Notes: generated by a model from the sequence alone, not told the origin. Positions 1 through 9,349 are shown, counted from the stretch's first letter. The stretch: DNA of 23,347 nucleotides from an uncultured beta proteobacterium (GCA_903944255.1 CAJARE010000106.1:1-23347), one strand, 5' to 3'. Made by a program: numbers and translations.

Positions 1-49
1 CAGCAACTAACTCTTCTTGCTCTGCTTGTTTTGGATCAATTGCACTCAT
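1..49 (-). CDS. N-terminus of an unidentified protein (cut by left edge)
   Basis: An ATG on the minus strand opens a frame reading M-S-A-I-D-P-K-Q-A-E-Q-E-E-L-V-A to the window edge without a stop. A purine-rich AAGAAAG lies about 6 bases upstream and can act as a ribosome binding site. It begins 34 bases after the gatB stop in the same direction, so it may be the next gene of the gatCAB transcript. The visible residues are acidic and polar and resemble no family I can name. Sixteen residues cannot exclude a chance frame. Confidence 0.5.
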   Translation of the reverse strand, partial: MSAIDPKQAEQEELVA

Positions 50-83
50 TTATTACTTTCTTGATTTTTTGCTGTCGAATTTA

Positions 84-1556
84 TCAACCTAATTTTTTAC
101 GCAACAGCTCATTCACTTGGCTGGGATTTGCCTTGCCCTGAGAGGCTTTCATGATCTGCCCAACCAGAGCATTAAAGGCTTTCTCTTTACCGGAGCGGAA
201 CTCTTCAACAGACTTCTGATTAGATGCCAGCACTTGATCAATGATTGCCTCTATTGCACCACTATCACTAATCTGCCTTAAGCCCTTGGCGTCAATCATT
301 TGATCCACTGTACTGATGACCTTACCAGTAATAGCCTCTTCCCACTGGAGAGCAAAGATATCTTTAGCAATCTTATTGGAGATTGTTCCATCTGCAACAC
401 GCGTTAGCAGGGGTGCCAAATGTGCTGCCTTGAGTGGCGCATCTGCAGTAGCCATTCCTGCACGGTTGACGGCAGAGGCGAATTCACCAGCGATTAAATT
501 GGCTGCCGCTTTAGCTAATGGCTTGCCAACAATTGCCAATAACTCTTCAAACACTTTGGCAGTGTCGCGATCTTGTGTTAATAATTGGGTATCGTAGGCA
601 CTCAAACCATACTCAACCTGCCATTGCTCGCGAAGCTGCGCAGGAAGTTCTGGCATTTGATTACGAACTTCGGCTATCCATGCATCATCAATGACTACCG
701 GTAACAAATCTGGATCGGGAAAATAGCGATAGTCATTTGCATCCTCTTTACTTCGCATACTGCGAGTTTCCTGACGATCTGGATCATACAAACGCGTTTC
801 CTGCACCACAGTACCACCATCTTCAATTAACTCAATTTGACGACGTACCTCATACTGAATCGCTTCTTCTAAAAAGCGGAAAGAATTCAAGTTTTTAATT
901 TCACAACGCGTACCAAACTCAGCCTGGCCTTTAGGGCGCACTGATACGTTGGCATCACAGCGGAAAGATCCTTCTTGCATGTTTCCGTCGCAAACGCCCA
1001 ACCAAACTACTAAGGTATGCAAAGCCTTGGCATAAGCCACTGCTTCAGCTGCGCTGCGCATGACAGGCTCAGTCACAATCTCAAGAAGCGGCGTGCCCGC
1101 TCTATTGAGATCAATACCACTAGAAGCTTCTCCGTGCGGCCCAATAAAGTCCTCTTCATGAACTGACTTACCGGCGTCCTCTTCCATGTGGGCGCGAGTC
1201 AGCTGTACGACTTTGACTTCGTCACCAAGCAAAATTTCAAGCTGTCCACCTACAACAACCGGAATTTCCATCTGACTAATCTGATAGCCTTTTGGTAAAT
1301 CAGGATAAAAATAATTCTTACGAGCAAAGATACTTGCAGGTGAGATCTTTGCACCAACAGCTAAACCAAAGCGAATGGCATGCTCTACAGCTTGACGATT
1401 GAGTACCGGTAAAGCGCCGGGTAAAGCTAAATCAACTGCACAGGCCTGTGTATTTGGCTCGGCTCCAAAACGTATGCTTGCGCCACTAAATATTTTGGAC
1501 TTAGTTTGTAACTGTGCGTGAGTCTCTAGACCAATGACAACTTCCCATTGCATCAT
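84..1556 (-). CDS. gatB: Asp-tRNA(Asn)/Glu-tRNA(Gln) amidotransferase subunit B
   Basis: GatB binds mischarged Glu-tRNA(Gln) or Asp-tRNA(Asn), activates the side-chain carboxylate with ATP, and amidates it with ammonia channelled from GatA. The cytoplasmic GatCAB complex supplies Gln-tRNA or Asn-tRNA where the direct synthetase is missing. Visible features are the N-terminal catalytic signature (GLETHAQL at residues 9-16), the LPKGYQISQ and EDAGKSVH blocks, a cysteine-containing CDGNMQEGSFRCDANVS block, YFPDPDL, and a C-terminal YqeY-like helical tail ending RKKLG. The frame stays open to 1586, but the family N-terminus fits the tandem ATGATG at 1551-1556, whose first ATG overlaps the gatA stop as ATGA. 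The product is then 490 residues, normal for GatB. Translational coupling to gatA is likely. Confidence 0.96.
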   Translation of the reverse strand: MMQWEVVIGLETHAQLQTKSKIFSGASIRFGAEPNTQACAVDLALPGALPVLNRQAVEHAIRFGLAVGAKISPASIFARKNYFYPDLPKGYQISQMEIPVVVGGQLEILLGDEVKVVQLTRAHMEEDAGKSVHEEDFIGPHGEASSGIDLNRAGTPLLEIVTEPVMRSAAEAVAYAKALHTLVVWLGVCDGNMQEGSFRCDANVSVRPKGQAEFGTRCEIKNLNSFRFLEEAIQYEVRRQIELIEDGGTVVQETRLYDPDRQETRSMRSKEDANDYRYFPDPDLLPVVIDDAWIAEVRNQMPELPAQLREQWQVEYGLSAYDTQLLTQDRDTAKVFEELLAIVGKPLAKAAANLIAGEFASAVNRAGMATADAPLKAAHLAPLLTRVADGTISNKIAKDIFALQWEEAITGKVISTVDQMIDAKGLRQISDSGAIEAIIDQVLASNQKSVEEFRSGKEKAFNALVGQIMKASQGKANPSQVNELLRKKLG

Positions 1557-3070
1557 GTCACCCCACTTGCTTGACGTAAATGCCAATCACTGGCTTGCTG
1601 ATATTGATGAGCAACTTGCAATAAACGCGCCTCAGAAAAATAGTTACCAATCAATTGCATGCCAATAGGTAGCTTGTTTGCATTAAACCCACAAGGCACA
1701 CTCATCGCCGGCAAGCCGGCCAAATTGGTTGAGAGCGTATAAATATCCTCTAAATACATCTGCACTGGGTCTTTTGACTTTTCTCCCAAGCGCCAAGCTA
1801 CATCCGGTGCTACAGGCCCAAGGATGAGATCGCACTCTTTAAATGCTGCCTGAAAATCCGCCGCAATAATCCGACGAATTTTTTGGGCCTGCAAGTAATA
1901 AGCATCGTAATATCCATGACACAAAACATAGGTACCTATCAAGATACGACGTTTGACTTCAGCTCCAAAACCTTCGGTACGCGACTTTTGATACATATCA
2001 CCGAGATCTTTGTACTCGCCAGCACGCAGGCCGTAACGCACACCATCAAAACGACTTAAGTTACTCGAAGCTTCTGCAGGAGCCAAAACGTAGTAAACCG
2101 GGATCGACAATTTCGTCTTAGGCAAGCTCACTTCTACCAATTTAGCGCCTAAATTTTCTAAGGCCTTAGCTGCTTCGTTTACGAACTTTGCAACATCGCT
2201 TGCGAGACCTTCAGCAAAAAATTCTTTGGGCAAGCCTACGCGTAATCCTTCTAATGGTTTTGCAGCATTGGAATTGTTTTCTTGCCAAGCTTGATTGAGA
2301 TAGCGCCCATAATCTTCCCCAGAGTCAGCGAGTGACGTGGAGTCACGAGGATCATGGGAAGACATTGCGGAAAGTAGTAGCGCGCAATCTTCAGCGGATT
2401 TGCCCATGGGGCCTGCTTGATCCAGCGAAGAAGCATAGGCAATCATGCCGTAACGAGAAACGCGTCCATAAGTAGGCTTAATACCAGTAAGGCCACAAAA
2501 TGCAGCAGGCTGCCGAATTGAACCACCGGTATCGGTACCAGTCGCAATGGGAGCAAGACCAGCAGCAACGGCAGCAGCAGAGCCGCCAGAAGATCCGCCC
2601 GCAACATGCTCAATATTCCATGGATTTAAAACGGGTCCATACGCAGAATTTTCATTAGATGATCCCATGGCAAACTCGTCCATATTGGTCTTACCAAGAC
2701 AAACCATTCCTGCTCCATGGGGATTTGATTCGTCAGGAATGCCCAGATTTGATACTACTGTGGCATCAAAAGGACTCTGATATCCAGCCAAGATTTTGGA
2801 GGCTGCCGTAGACTTCCAACCTCGAGTTACAAAGACATCCTTGTGCGCTAGCGGAATGCCGGTTAACTTGCCTGCCTTTCCTACAGAAATCAATTTATCT
2901 GCTTTATTTGCTTGCTCTAAGCTTAAGTGAGTATTCACATCAAGATAGGCATTCCAGCGCTTTCCTGCCTCAATTCGATCCAAAAAGTACTGTGTAAGCT
3001 CAGTACTAGAAACCTCTTTGGCAGCCAATGCCTTGGCCATTAAGGTGATTGGAGTGTTATGCCAACTCAT
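1553..3070 (-). CDS. gatA: Glutamyl-tRNA(Gln) amidotransferase subunit A (amidase)
   Basis: GatA hydrolyses glutamine and passes the ammonia to GatB. It belongs to the amidase-signature family. The Ser-cisSer-Lys triad is visible as K77 (in PLAHKD), S160 (in AGGSSGGS) and S184 (in DTGGSIRQ). It has 505 residues, slightly longer than many homologues because about ten extra residues (IPDESNPHGAG, around 111-121) precede the CLGKTNMDEFAMG block. The start is the ATG that overlaps the gatC stop as ATGA, and its own stop overlaps gatB in the same way. The three subunits are therefore made from one transcript in the order C-A-B. Confidence 0.97.
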   Translation of the reverse strand: MSWHNTPITLMAKALAAKEVSSTELTQYFLDRIEAGKRWNAYLDVNTHLSLEQANKADKLISVGKAGKLTGIPLAHKDVFVTRGWKSTAASKILAGYQSPFDATVVSNLGIPDESNPHGAGMVCLGKTNMDEFAMGSSNENSAYGPVLNPWNIEHVAGGSSGGSAAAVAAGLAPIATGTDTGGSIRQPAAFCGLTGIKPTYGRVSRYGMIAYASSLDQAGPMGKSAEDCALLLSAMSSHDPRDSTSLADSGEDYGRYLNQAWQENNSNAAKPLEGLRVGLPKEFFAEGLASDVAKFVNEAAKALENLGAKLVEVSLPKTKLSIPVYYVLAPAEASSNLSRFDGVRYGLRAGEYKDLGDMYQKSRTEGFGAEVKRRILIGTYVLCHGYYDAYYLQAQKIRRIIAADFQAAFKECDLILGPVAPDVAWRLGEKSKDPVQMYLEDIYTLSTNLAGLPAMSVPCGFNANKLPIGMQLIGNYFSEARLLQVAHQYQQASDWHLRQASGVT

Positions 3071-3360
3071 TCAATCACCCTCGGTACCAAGAAATACCCC
3101 TCTTGCTGAGCGGGTGCTGACTGCATATTTTCAGACCGATGATCAAACTCGGTCACTTGATCTGCCCTTAGCGGCTGAGCTAATTCTCGCAAAAATAGGA
3201 TCGGGTGAGCAAGCGGCTCTAGACCAGATGTATCAACGGCCTGCATTTCTTCAACCAATGAAAAAACAGCCTGTAATTGAGGCAAAAGAGCCTCAGCTTC
3301 TGCCTGACTTAACTCAAGCCTGGAAAGGTGCGCAATGCGCTGAACATCATCTAGTTTCAT
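3067..3360 (-). CDS. gatC: Glutamyl-tRNA(Gln) amidotransferase subunit C
   Basis: GatC is the small subunit that wraps around GatA and stabilises the GatA-GatB contact. The family pattern is clear: MKLDDVQRIAHLSRLEL at the start, a helical LLPQLQAVFSLVEEMQAVDT segment, then G-LEPLAHP. The 97-residue product is the usual size. An in-frame ATG six codons upstream (3378) would add MILQRP. It has AGGA immediately before it, too close for an ideal ribosome binding site, while the 3360 ATG has no clear one but matches where homologues begin. First gene of gatCAB, divergent from mreB. Confidence 0.93.
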   Translation of the reverse strand: MKLDDVQRIAHLSRLELSQAEAEALLPQLQAVFSLVEEMQAVDTSGLEPLAHPILFLRELAQPLRADQVTEFDHRSENMQSAPAQQEGYFLVPRVIE

Positions 3361-3421
3361 AGGGCGCTGGAGTATCATTCCTATATATTTTTATTAACAT
3401 CTACTATTTTCCCACTACATC

Positions 3422-4465
3422 ATGTTTGGTTTTTTCCGTAACTACTTTTCTAATGACCTAGCCATCGACCTAGGAACTGCCAACACTCTAATTTACATGC
3501 GTGAGCGGGGTATTGTCCTCGATGAGCCGTCTGTTGTGGCAATTCGCCAAGAAGGTGGTCCAAATGGCAAAAAAACCATTTTGGCCGTTGGAAAAGAGGC
3601 AAAAGCCATGTTGGGTCGCGTTCCCGGAAATATTGAGGCAATTCGCCCCATGAAGGATGGCGTTATTGCCGACTTCACTATTACCGAACAAATGCTCAAG
3701 CAATTTATCAAGCTTGTGCATGAAAGCAAACTTTTAAGGCCGAGTCCACGGATCATCATATGCGTTCCTTGTGGATCTACCCAAGTTGAGCGTCGTGCGA
3801 TTCGCGAATCTGCACTAGGTGCTGGTGCGTCACAAGTATTTTTGATTGAAGAACCGATGGCCGCTGCAATTGGTTCTGGTTTGCCAGTTTCCGAAGCCGC
3901 AGGCTCTATGGTGGTTGATATCGGTGGCGGTACAACTGAAGTTGGCGTCATGTCATTGGGCGGCATGGTTTACAAAGGCTCAGTGCGCGTTGGTGGTGAT
4001 AAATTTGATGAAGCCATTACAAATTACATTCGTCGTAACTATGGCATGCTGATTGGCGAGCAAACCGCTGAGCTGATTAAGAAAACGATTGGCTCTGCAT
4101 TCCCTGGCGGAGAAGTTCGCGAGATGGAAGTAAAAGGCCGCAATCTTGCCGAAGGTATTCCACGTAGCTTTACCGTAACCAGCAATGAAATTCTCGAAGC
4201 GTTGACTGATCCATTAAATCAAATCGTCACTGCAGTTAAAGCAGCTCTCGAACAGATACCACCTGAGTTAGCCTCCGATATCGCCGAGCGCGGCATGATG
4301 CTTACTGGTGGCGGAGCCTTGCTGCGCGACCTTGATCGCCTTTTGCTAGAAGAAACTGGCTTGCCAATTCATGTGGCTGAAGATCCTTTAACTTGCGTCG
4401 CTCGTGGTTGCGGTATTGCTCTCGAGCGCATGGATAAGTTAGGCGGAGTGTTTTCGCACGAGTAA
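3422..4465 (+). CDS. mreB: Rod-shape actin homologue MreB
   Basis: MreB polymerises on the inner face of the cytoplasmic membrane and positions the elongasome (MreC, MreD, PBP2, RodA) that builds the lateral wall. The 347 residues show the actin-fold ATPase blocks: phosphate-1 DLGTANTLIY at 16-25, phosphate-2 VVDIGGGTTEVGV, and adenosine loop TGGGALLRDLD. The N-terminal MFGFFRNYF resembles the amphipathic membrane-binding helix. The start is the only sensible one, but there is no obvious Shine-Dalgarno sequence. The divergent gap to gatC is only 61 bases, AT-rich, with TATATT as a weak -10 candidate. First gene of the elongation operon. Confidence 0.97.
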   Translation: MFGFFRNYFSNDLAIDLGTANTLIYMRERGIVLDEPSVVAIRQEGGPNGKKTILAVGKEAKAMLGRVPGNIEAIRPMKDGVIADFTITEQMLKQFIKLVHESKLLRPSPRIIICVPCGSTQVERRAIRESALGAGASQVFLIEEPMAAAIGSGLPVSEAAGSMVVDIGGGTTEVGVMSLGGMVYKGSVRVGGDKFDEAITNYIRRNYGMLIGEQTAELIKKTIGSAFPGGEVREMEVKGRNLAEGIPRSFTVTSNEILEALTDPLNQIVTAVKAALEQIPPELASDIAERGMMLTGGGALLRDLDRLLLEETGLPIHVAEDPLTCVARGCGIALERMDKLGGVFSHE

Positions 4466-4489
4466 GCGACATACACGTCGACCAGGGAA

Positions 4490-5419
4490 TTGCAACATAG
4501 CGCTCCACCTCTTTTCAGACAGGGCATTCCAGCCTTACTTAAACTGATTGTCTGTCTATCGATCAGCATTGCATTAATGCTGATCGATTTTCGTTTCAAA
4601 GCACTTGATCCAATTCGCAACAATGTGAACTGGGTTTTACGCCCCCTTGAATACGTCATGCTGATGCCGCGTAACTTTTATGAAGCCAGTTCAGAATATT
4701 TCACTACACGTGGAACACTAGATCAAGAAAACCAAAGCTTAAAAGTTCGACAAGCGGAACTCTCCTTGCTTGCAAACCAATCTGAATTTTTGATGGTGGA
4801 AAACCAAAATTTGCGAGAGCTCATGTCCTTGCAAAAACAAGTTCCCTTTAAAACACTGCCAGTTGAAATTCTATTTAATCCAAGCAATCCAATCTCACAA
4901 CGTATTGTGATTAATCGTGGCAGCGAAGAAGGGCTGAAGCTTGGCAACCCAATTGCTAATGACGCTGGCATTTTGGGGCAGGTAGTTCGTCTCTATGAGC
5001 ATTCCGCTGAAGTGTCATTATTGGAAGATCGCGATTTCGCTGTACCAGTCCAAGTAGCCCGTAATGGCCTAAGAGCAGCTGTTTTCGGGTCCGGACGAGG
5101 CAACCCACTGGAATTACGTTACTTGCCCGTTGCGAGTGATCTAGAGGTAGGCGATATTTTGCTGACCTCAGGCATCGATGGCGTATACCCACCTGGTTTT
5201 GCAGTTGCAGTGATCAGCAAGATAGAGCGCAATCTCGACAAGAACTCGTCCAATGTATTTTGCACACCGATAGCTCCAGTGAATCGTTATCGTCAAGCCT
5301 TGGCTTTTTTGTATGATCCCAAAATAGACGCTAAAGCACCTAGCGAGACAAATAAAGCAGGCGCTTCTTCAACAAATACTCCGGGTCGTCGCCAAACTCG
5401 TGCGCGAGGAATGCAATGA
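4490..5419 (+). CDS. mreC: Rod-shape protein MreC (TTG start likely)
   Basis: MreC is a bitopic membrane protein whose periplasmic part binds and activates PBP2. The 309-residue product has a short cytoplasmic N-terminus, one membrane segment around 14-34, a coiled-coil-like stretch around 60-100 (LDQENQSLKVRQAELSLL), and the two-barrel MreC domain with the G-I-LGQVVRL and LLTSGIDGVYPPGF blocks. The tail is low complexity (KAGASSTNTPGRRQTRARG). The frame is the same as mreB, and the first possible start after the mreB stop is TTG at 4490. AGGGA lies only 1 base before it, so the exact start is uncertain. No ATG or GTG precedes the membrane segment. Confidence 0.93.
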   Translation: MQHSAPPLFRQGIPALLKLIVCLSISIALMLIDFRFKALDPIRNNVNWVLRPLEYVMLMPRNFYEASSEYFTTRGTLDQENQSLKVRQAELSLLANQSEFLMVENQNLRELMSLQKQVPFKTLPVEILFNPSNPISQRIVINRGSEEGLKLGNPIANDAGILGQVVRLYEHSAEVSLLEDRDFAVPVQVARNGLRAAVFGSGRGNPLELRYLPVASDLEVGDILLTSGIDGVYPPGFAVAVISKIERNLDKNSSNVFCTPIAPVNRYRQALAFLYDPKIDAKAPSETNKAGASSTNTPGRRQTRARGMQ

Positions 5420-5940
5420 TTGATCTTGAGAGCGGCTACATTCTTCGTCCGGTTAATCCGCTATTTATCTATTTCAGTTTATTTTGCGCGCTTTTACTCA
5501 ATCTACTTCCTATTGGAAACTATAGTTGGGTGCCTGACTGGTTAATCCTCTGTATTGTGTTTTGGAATATCCAACAACATCGCTACGTGAATGTTTTCAC
5601 AGCATTTATTCTTGGATTGATGATGGACGTGCACAATTCAGACTTACTTGGGCTGCATGCTTTTTGTTATTCGCTAGTCGCCTACATTGCTGTTTCGTGG
5701 CATAGAAGAATTGTAGCGCTGACAGTATATTCACAGGCCTTACATCTTCTACCTATTTTTTTATTAGTTTCTTTATTTCCAGTCCTAGTGCATTGGATAC
5801 TGAGTGGGAGCCTCTACTGGTGGGGCTTGACAGCTGCCATACAGGCTGTGATTGAGGCGCTGCTATGGCCATTAGCCAATCGTATTTTGCTAGCACCTCA
5901 ACGACGCCCTAGAGATGTCGATCATAATCGGCCACTCTAA
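5416..5940 (+). CDS. mreD: Rod-shape membrane protein MreD
   Basis: MreD is a polytopic inner-membrane component of the elongasome. The 174 residues form about five hydrophobic segments, with the typical early R-P-NPLFIYFSL segment and the LGLMMDVHNSDLLGLHAFCY block that matches the MreD pattern of a D-x-L-G motif after the third helix. The ATG overlaps the mreC stop as ATGA, indicating translational coupling. Length is normal for the family. Confidence 0.92.
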   Translation: MIDLESGYILRPVNPLFIYFSLFCALLLNLLPIGNYSWVPDWLILCIVFWNIQQHRYVNVFTAFILGLMMDVHNSDLLGLHAFCYSLVAYIAVSWHRRIVALTVYSQALHLLPIFLLVSLFPVLVHWILSGSLYWWGLTAAIQAVIEALLWPLANRILLAPQRRPRDVDHNRPL

Positions 5941-5948
5941 GAAGCAAA

Positions 5949-7856
5949 ATGGTTTCTTTTAAAAAATCCAATCTCAGCTCATTTCAAGAGCGCATTCACA
6001 TTGCGACTTTATTTGTCACGTTTTGTTTTTTGCTTTTAGTTGCTCGCTTAGCATGGTTGCAGTTGGTAAGTCACAATAAATATCACCTGCTTGCTGAAAG
6101 TAACCGTATTGCCTTAGTGCCTGCACCAGCAAATCGTGGACTCATCATTGATCGCAATGGCATTGTGATCGGCAGAAATTATTCTGCACTGACCCTCGAT
6201 GTGAATGCTGGGGAGGTAAAGGGGAACGTAGATCAGTTAATTGATGATCTTTCTCAAATTGTTCTGATTTCTCCTCGAGACCGACGCAACTTCAAGAGAT
6301 CCCTGGAAGACTCCCGCAATATGGGGACTTTTCCCTTGCGCTCCATGCTAACTGAAGCAGAAACAGCCCGATTTATGGCTAATCGCTACCGCTTCCCAGG
6401 GGTAGAAATTCGTGCCAGGAGCTTTAGAGAATATCCATATAACGACCTAGCCTCCCATCTCCTAGGGTACATTGGCCGCGTTTCGCAAAAAGATAAAGAG
6501 CGAATGCAGACTGAAATTGAAGGGGCTAAAACGGATGATCCAGATGCATTACAAGCTTCTTTTCTTTCTGGCATTCAATATGTTGGAAAAATTGGTTTAG
6601 AGCAAAGTTATGAAGCTGTTCTAAGAGGCGTGCCTGGATATGATCAGGTAGAAATTACTGCTGGCGGAAAGCCGGTGCGCACTTTAGCGAGCTCGCCCTC
6701 AGTACCAGGTAAAAATGTTGTCCTCTCTGTCGACATCAAATTGCAATATTTGGTTGAACAGCTATATGGAAACTTTCGTGGAGCATTTGTTGCCATCGAA
6801 CCAGAAACCGGCGACATACTCGCATTTGTTTCCAAACCCAATTTCAATCCCAATGATTTTGTAGAGGGCATTGATTCCGTGACCTGGAAAGAATTAAACG
6901 ATTCCCCGCAGAAACCCCTATATAACCGTCCACTCAAAGGAATCTATCCACCTGGCTCCACTTATAAACCTTTTATGGCATTGGGGGCCTTAGAAAATAA
7001 GAAGCGTACGCCATCAGACAGCATTTCTGATCCTGGATATTTTGTTTTTGGTAATCACACTTTTCGAGACGATAAAAAAGGTGGTCACGGCATCGTTGAT
7101 ATGCAAAAGTCTATTGTTGAGTCTTGCGATACCTACTATTACCTATTGGCCAGAGATATGGGCGTAAACATGATGCATGACTTCATGAAGCCCTTAGGCT
7201 TTGGCCAAATCACCGGTATCGACCTAAAGGGTGAAGCTAAAGGAGTGCTCCCATCAACAGAATGGAAGAAAAATACCTTCAAAAAGCCAGAGCAACAAAA
7301 ATGGTACGAAGGCGAAACGATTTCTTTAGGTATCGGTCAAGGTTATAACTCTTTCACTATTTTGCAATTAGCTCACGCTATGGCAAACGTTGTTAATAAT
7401 GGCATTGTCATGAAACCCCATGTAGTCAAGGCGATCGAAGACCCCTTTACACGTAAAAGAACCTTAACTACACCAAAAGAAAGTTATCGCATTAACCTTA
7501 ATCCAGAGAATATTGAGGTCATCAAAAAGGCAATGGTTGAAGTGAATAACTCCGGTACCTCTGCAACTGTATTTAAAGGGACAGGTTATTCAGTAGGTGG
7601 AAAAACAGGAACAGCACAAGTCTTTAGTTTGAACTCAAAAGAATATAACCACAGCACCACGGCAGAATTCTTGCGCGATCATGCCTTATACATAGCATTT
7701 GCTCCAGCTGAAAAGCCGACTATTGTCATCGCTATGGTGGTAGAAAATGCTGGTTTTGGCGCGCAGCATGCTGCACCAATCGCACGCAAAGCCTTAGATT
7801 TTTATATTGACGGTAAATGGCCTAAGGAGGTTCCAGAATGGAAAAGAGCTCCGTAA
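5949..7856 (+). CDS. mrdA: Penicillin-binding protein 2, elongation transpeptidase
   Basis: PBP2 cross-links new lateral-wall peptidoglycan in the periplasm, paired with the RodA glycosyltransferase. The 635 residues contain an N-terminal membrane anchor (about 18-40), the class B PBP dimerisation or pedestal domain, and the transpeptidase domain. Its three motifs are S337-T-Y-K340 (acyl-enzyme serine), S392-C-D394, and K552-T-G554. These are close to the E. coli PBP2 positions S330, S387 and K544 recalled from the literature. The gene starts 8 bases after mreD and its end overlaps rodA by 19 bases. Confidence 0.96.
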   Translation: MVSFKKSNLSSFQERIHIATLFVTFCFLLLVARLAWLQLVSHNKYHLLAESNRIALVPAPANRGLIIDRNGIVIGRNYSALTLDVNAGEVKGNVDQLIDDLSQIVLISPRDRRNFKRSLEDSRNMGTFPLRSMLTEAETARFMANRYRFPGVEIRARSFREYPYNDLASHLLGYIGRVSQKDKERMQTEIEGAKTDDPDALQASFLSGIQYVGKIGLEQSYEAVLRGVPGYDQVEITAGGKPVRTLASSPSVPGKNVVLSVDIKLQYLVEQLYGNFRGAFVAIEPETGDILAFVSKPNFNPNDFVEGIDSVTWKELNDSPQKPLYNRPLKGIYPPGSTYKPFMALGALENKKRTPSDSISDPGYFVFGNHTFRDDKKGGHGIVDMQKSIVESCDTYYYLLARDMGVNMMHDFMKPLGFGQITGIDLKGEAKGVLPSTEWKKNTFKKPEQQKWYEGETISLGIGQGYNSFTILQLAHAMANVVNNGIVMKPHVVKAIEDPFTRKRTLTTPKESYRINLNPENIEVIKKAMVEVNNSGTSATVFKGTGYSVGGKTGTAQVFSLNSKEYNHSTTAEFLRDHALYIAFAPAEKPTIVIAMVVENAGFGAQHAAPIARKALDFYIDGKWPKEVPEWKRAP

Positions 7857-8989
7857 AGAAAATAAAATCTATTTTCTATGGTCTATTTTCTGGTCTTGAC
7901 CGCCAGCTAGGCCTTATTCTACTTGGCTTAGCGGCAACTGGCTTTTTTACATTTTTATCGTCAAGTCAAAATACTCCCGTGCTCATCACGGATGAATTGC
8001 GCAATCTTGCGCTCTCATTTGTAGTGATGTGGATAGTTTCTCGCATACCTCCAAAATGGCTCGAGATGGGTGCGGTGTGGATTTATAGCATTGGTATAGC
8101 CTTACTCATTGCAGTAGCGGTGTTTGGTTTAATTAAAAAGGGTGCGCGACGATGGATCAATCTTGGCATCGTCATCCAACCATCAGAGCTGATGAAAATT
8201 GCTATGCCTTTAATGTTGGCATGGTACTTTCAGAAACGCGAAGGCATTCAAAATGCTTGGGACTATGCAGTTGCAGCAATCATCCTCGCAATTCCTGTTT
8301 TCTTAATAGCCCGCCAACCTGACCTTGGAACCGCTTTGCTTGTATTTGCAGCTGGGCTATACGTCATTATCTTAGCCGGCTTGCCATGGAAATGGATTCT
8401 GCCTTTTATTGCATTAGGTGTTATTGGCATTCTTCTCATTATTATTTTTGGCAACACTATTTGTGCACAGGATGTTGTTTGGCCACTAGTACACAACTAT
8501 CAAAAGAATCGTATTTGTACACTACTAGATCCCAGCAGTGATCCGCTTGGAAAAGGATTTCATACCATTCAGTCAATGATTGCGATTGGATCTGGAGGGT
8601 TCTTTGGTAAAGGCTGGTTCCAAGGCACACAAGCACATTTAGAATTTATTCCAGAAAAACATACTGACTTTGTATTTGCCGTCTTCTCTGAAGAATTTGG
8701 ATTTATAGGGAATCTCGTTTTGCTTGGCTTATTTTTTGCATTGATTAAAAGAGGTCTTGCAATCTCTGCAAGTGCGCCAAATTTATTTACACGCCTCTTG
8801 GGTGCCTCAGTTACGATGATTTTCTTTACCTATGCGTTTGTAAACATTGGCATGGTTAGTGGATTGCTTCCCGTCGTAGGAGTGCCGCTACCTTTTATAA
8901 GTTATGGCGGAACTGCGCTGGTGACATTGGGGTTCGGGGCTGGTATCTTGATGAGTATTCATCGACATCGCCGCTTAGTACAAAGTTAA
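7838..8989 (+). CDS. rodA: Peptidoglycan glycosyltransferase RodA (SEDS family)
   Basis: RodA polymerises lipid II into glycan strands and works with PBP2 from the same operon. The 383 residues form about ten membrane segments. The SEDS signature is present: RRWI-LG--IQPSELMK early, QPDLGTALL in the middle, then G-GWFQGTQ followed by PEKHTDF, where D277 corresponds to the catalytic aspartate, and PLPFISYGG near the C-terminus. A near-perfect AAGGAGG at 7824-7830 sits 7 bases before the ATG inside the mrdA coding region, which settles the start. Last gene of the operon, ending just before a terminator. Confidence 0.96.
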   Translation: MEKSSVKKIKSIFYGLFSGLDRQLGLILLGLAATGFFTFLSSSQNTPVLITDELRNLALSFVVMWIVSRIPPKWLEMGAVWIYSIGIALLIAVAVFGLIKKGARRWINLGIVIQPSELMKIAMPLMLAWYFQKREGIQNAWDYAVAAIILAIPVFLIARQPDLGTALLVFAAGLYVIILAGLPWKWILPFIALGVIGILLIIIFGNTICAQDVVWPLVHNYQKNRICTLLDPSSDPLGKGFHTIQSMIAIGSGGFFGKGWFQGTQAHLEFIPEKHTDFVFAVFSEEFGFIGNLVLLGLFFALIKRGLAISASAPNLFTRLLGASVTMIFFTYAFVNIGMVSGLLPVVGVPLPFISYGGTALVTLGFGAGILMSIHRHRRLVQS

Positions 8990-9014
8990 TTCAAGCATTA
9001 ATCTTTCATGAAAT

Positions 9015-9042
9015 AAAAAAGCCCGGCAAGCCGGGCCTTTTT
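9015..9042. terminator. Bidirectional rho-independent terminator between rodA and HU gene
   Basis: A GC-only stem, GCCCGG (9021-9026) with CCGGGC (9031-9036) and loop CAAG, is flanked by six A on the left and five T on the right. It can therefore end transcription from both convergent sides: the mreBCD-mrdA-rodA operon from the left and the HU gene from the right. Confidence 0.9.
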
Positions 9043-9058
9043 ATTAACAAAGTAGAAA

Positions 9059-9343
9059 TTACTTCTTACGCTTGTTAACTGAATCTTTAAATGCTTTACC
9101 AGCAGAAAACTTAACAGTTTTAGCAGCAGCAATTTTGAGTGGCTCACCAGTTTTTGGATTACGGCCCATACGTGCAGCACGCTTACCAGAAGAAAAAGTA
9201 CCGAAACCGATCAGTTGTACTGAATCGCCTTTAGTAACAGCTTTAATGATTTGCTCAATAGCAGAATTCAATGCGAATTCAGCTTTGGCTTTAGAGATCT
9301 CCGCGTCGTCAGCAATCGCTGCGATTAGTTCGGCTTTGTTCAA
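9059..9343 (-). CDS. hup: HU-family DNA-binding protein (TTG start)
   Basis: HU is a small dimeric nucleoid protein that bends DNA without strong sequence preference. The frame starting at TTG 9343 gives 94 residues beginning (M)NKAELIAAIADDA, exactly the usual HU N-terminus. The GFGTF turn, the DNA-binding arm with MGRNPKTGEPLKI and the C-terminal helix AGKAFKDSVN are all present. An AAGGAG at 9350-9355, 6 bases ahead, supports TTG over an upstream ATG at 9379 that would add a non-homologous MCAYINIYKELH. A possible -10 box (TAAAAT) lies about 50-60 bases upstream. Which HU paralogue this is cannot be told. Confidence 0.95.
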   Translation of the reverse strand: MNKAELIAAIADDAEISKAKAEFALNSAIEQIIKAVTKGDSVQLIGFGTFSSGKRAARMGRNPKTGEPLKIAAAKTVKFSAGKAFKDSVNKRKK

Positions 9344-9349
9344 GTGAAG

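Noticed and set aside
3493..3966. 157-codon frame antisense to mreB
   Set aside because: It mirrors the codon pattern of mreB, has no ribosome site and has low-complexity Ser/Pro/Ile content typical of antisense shadows.
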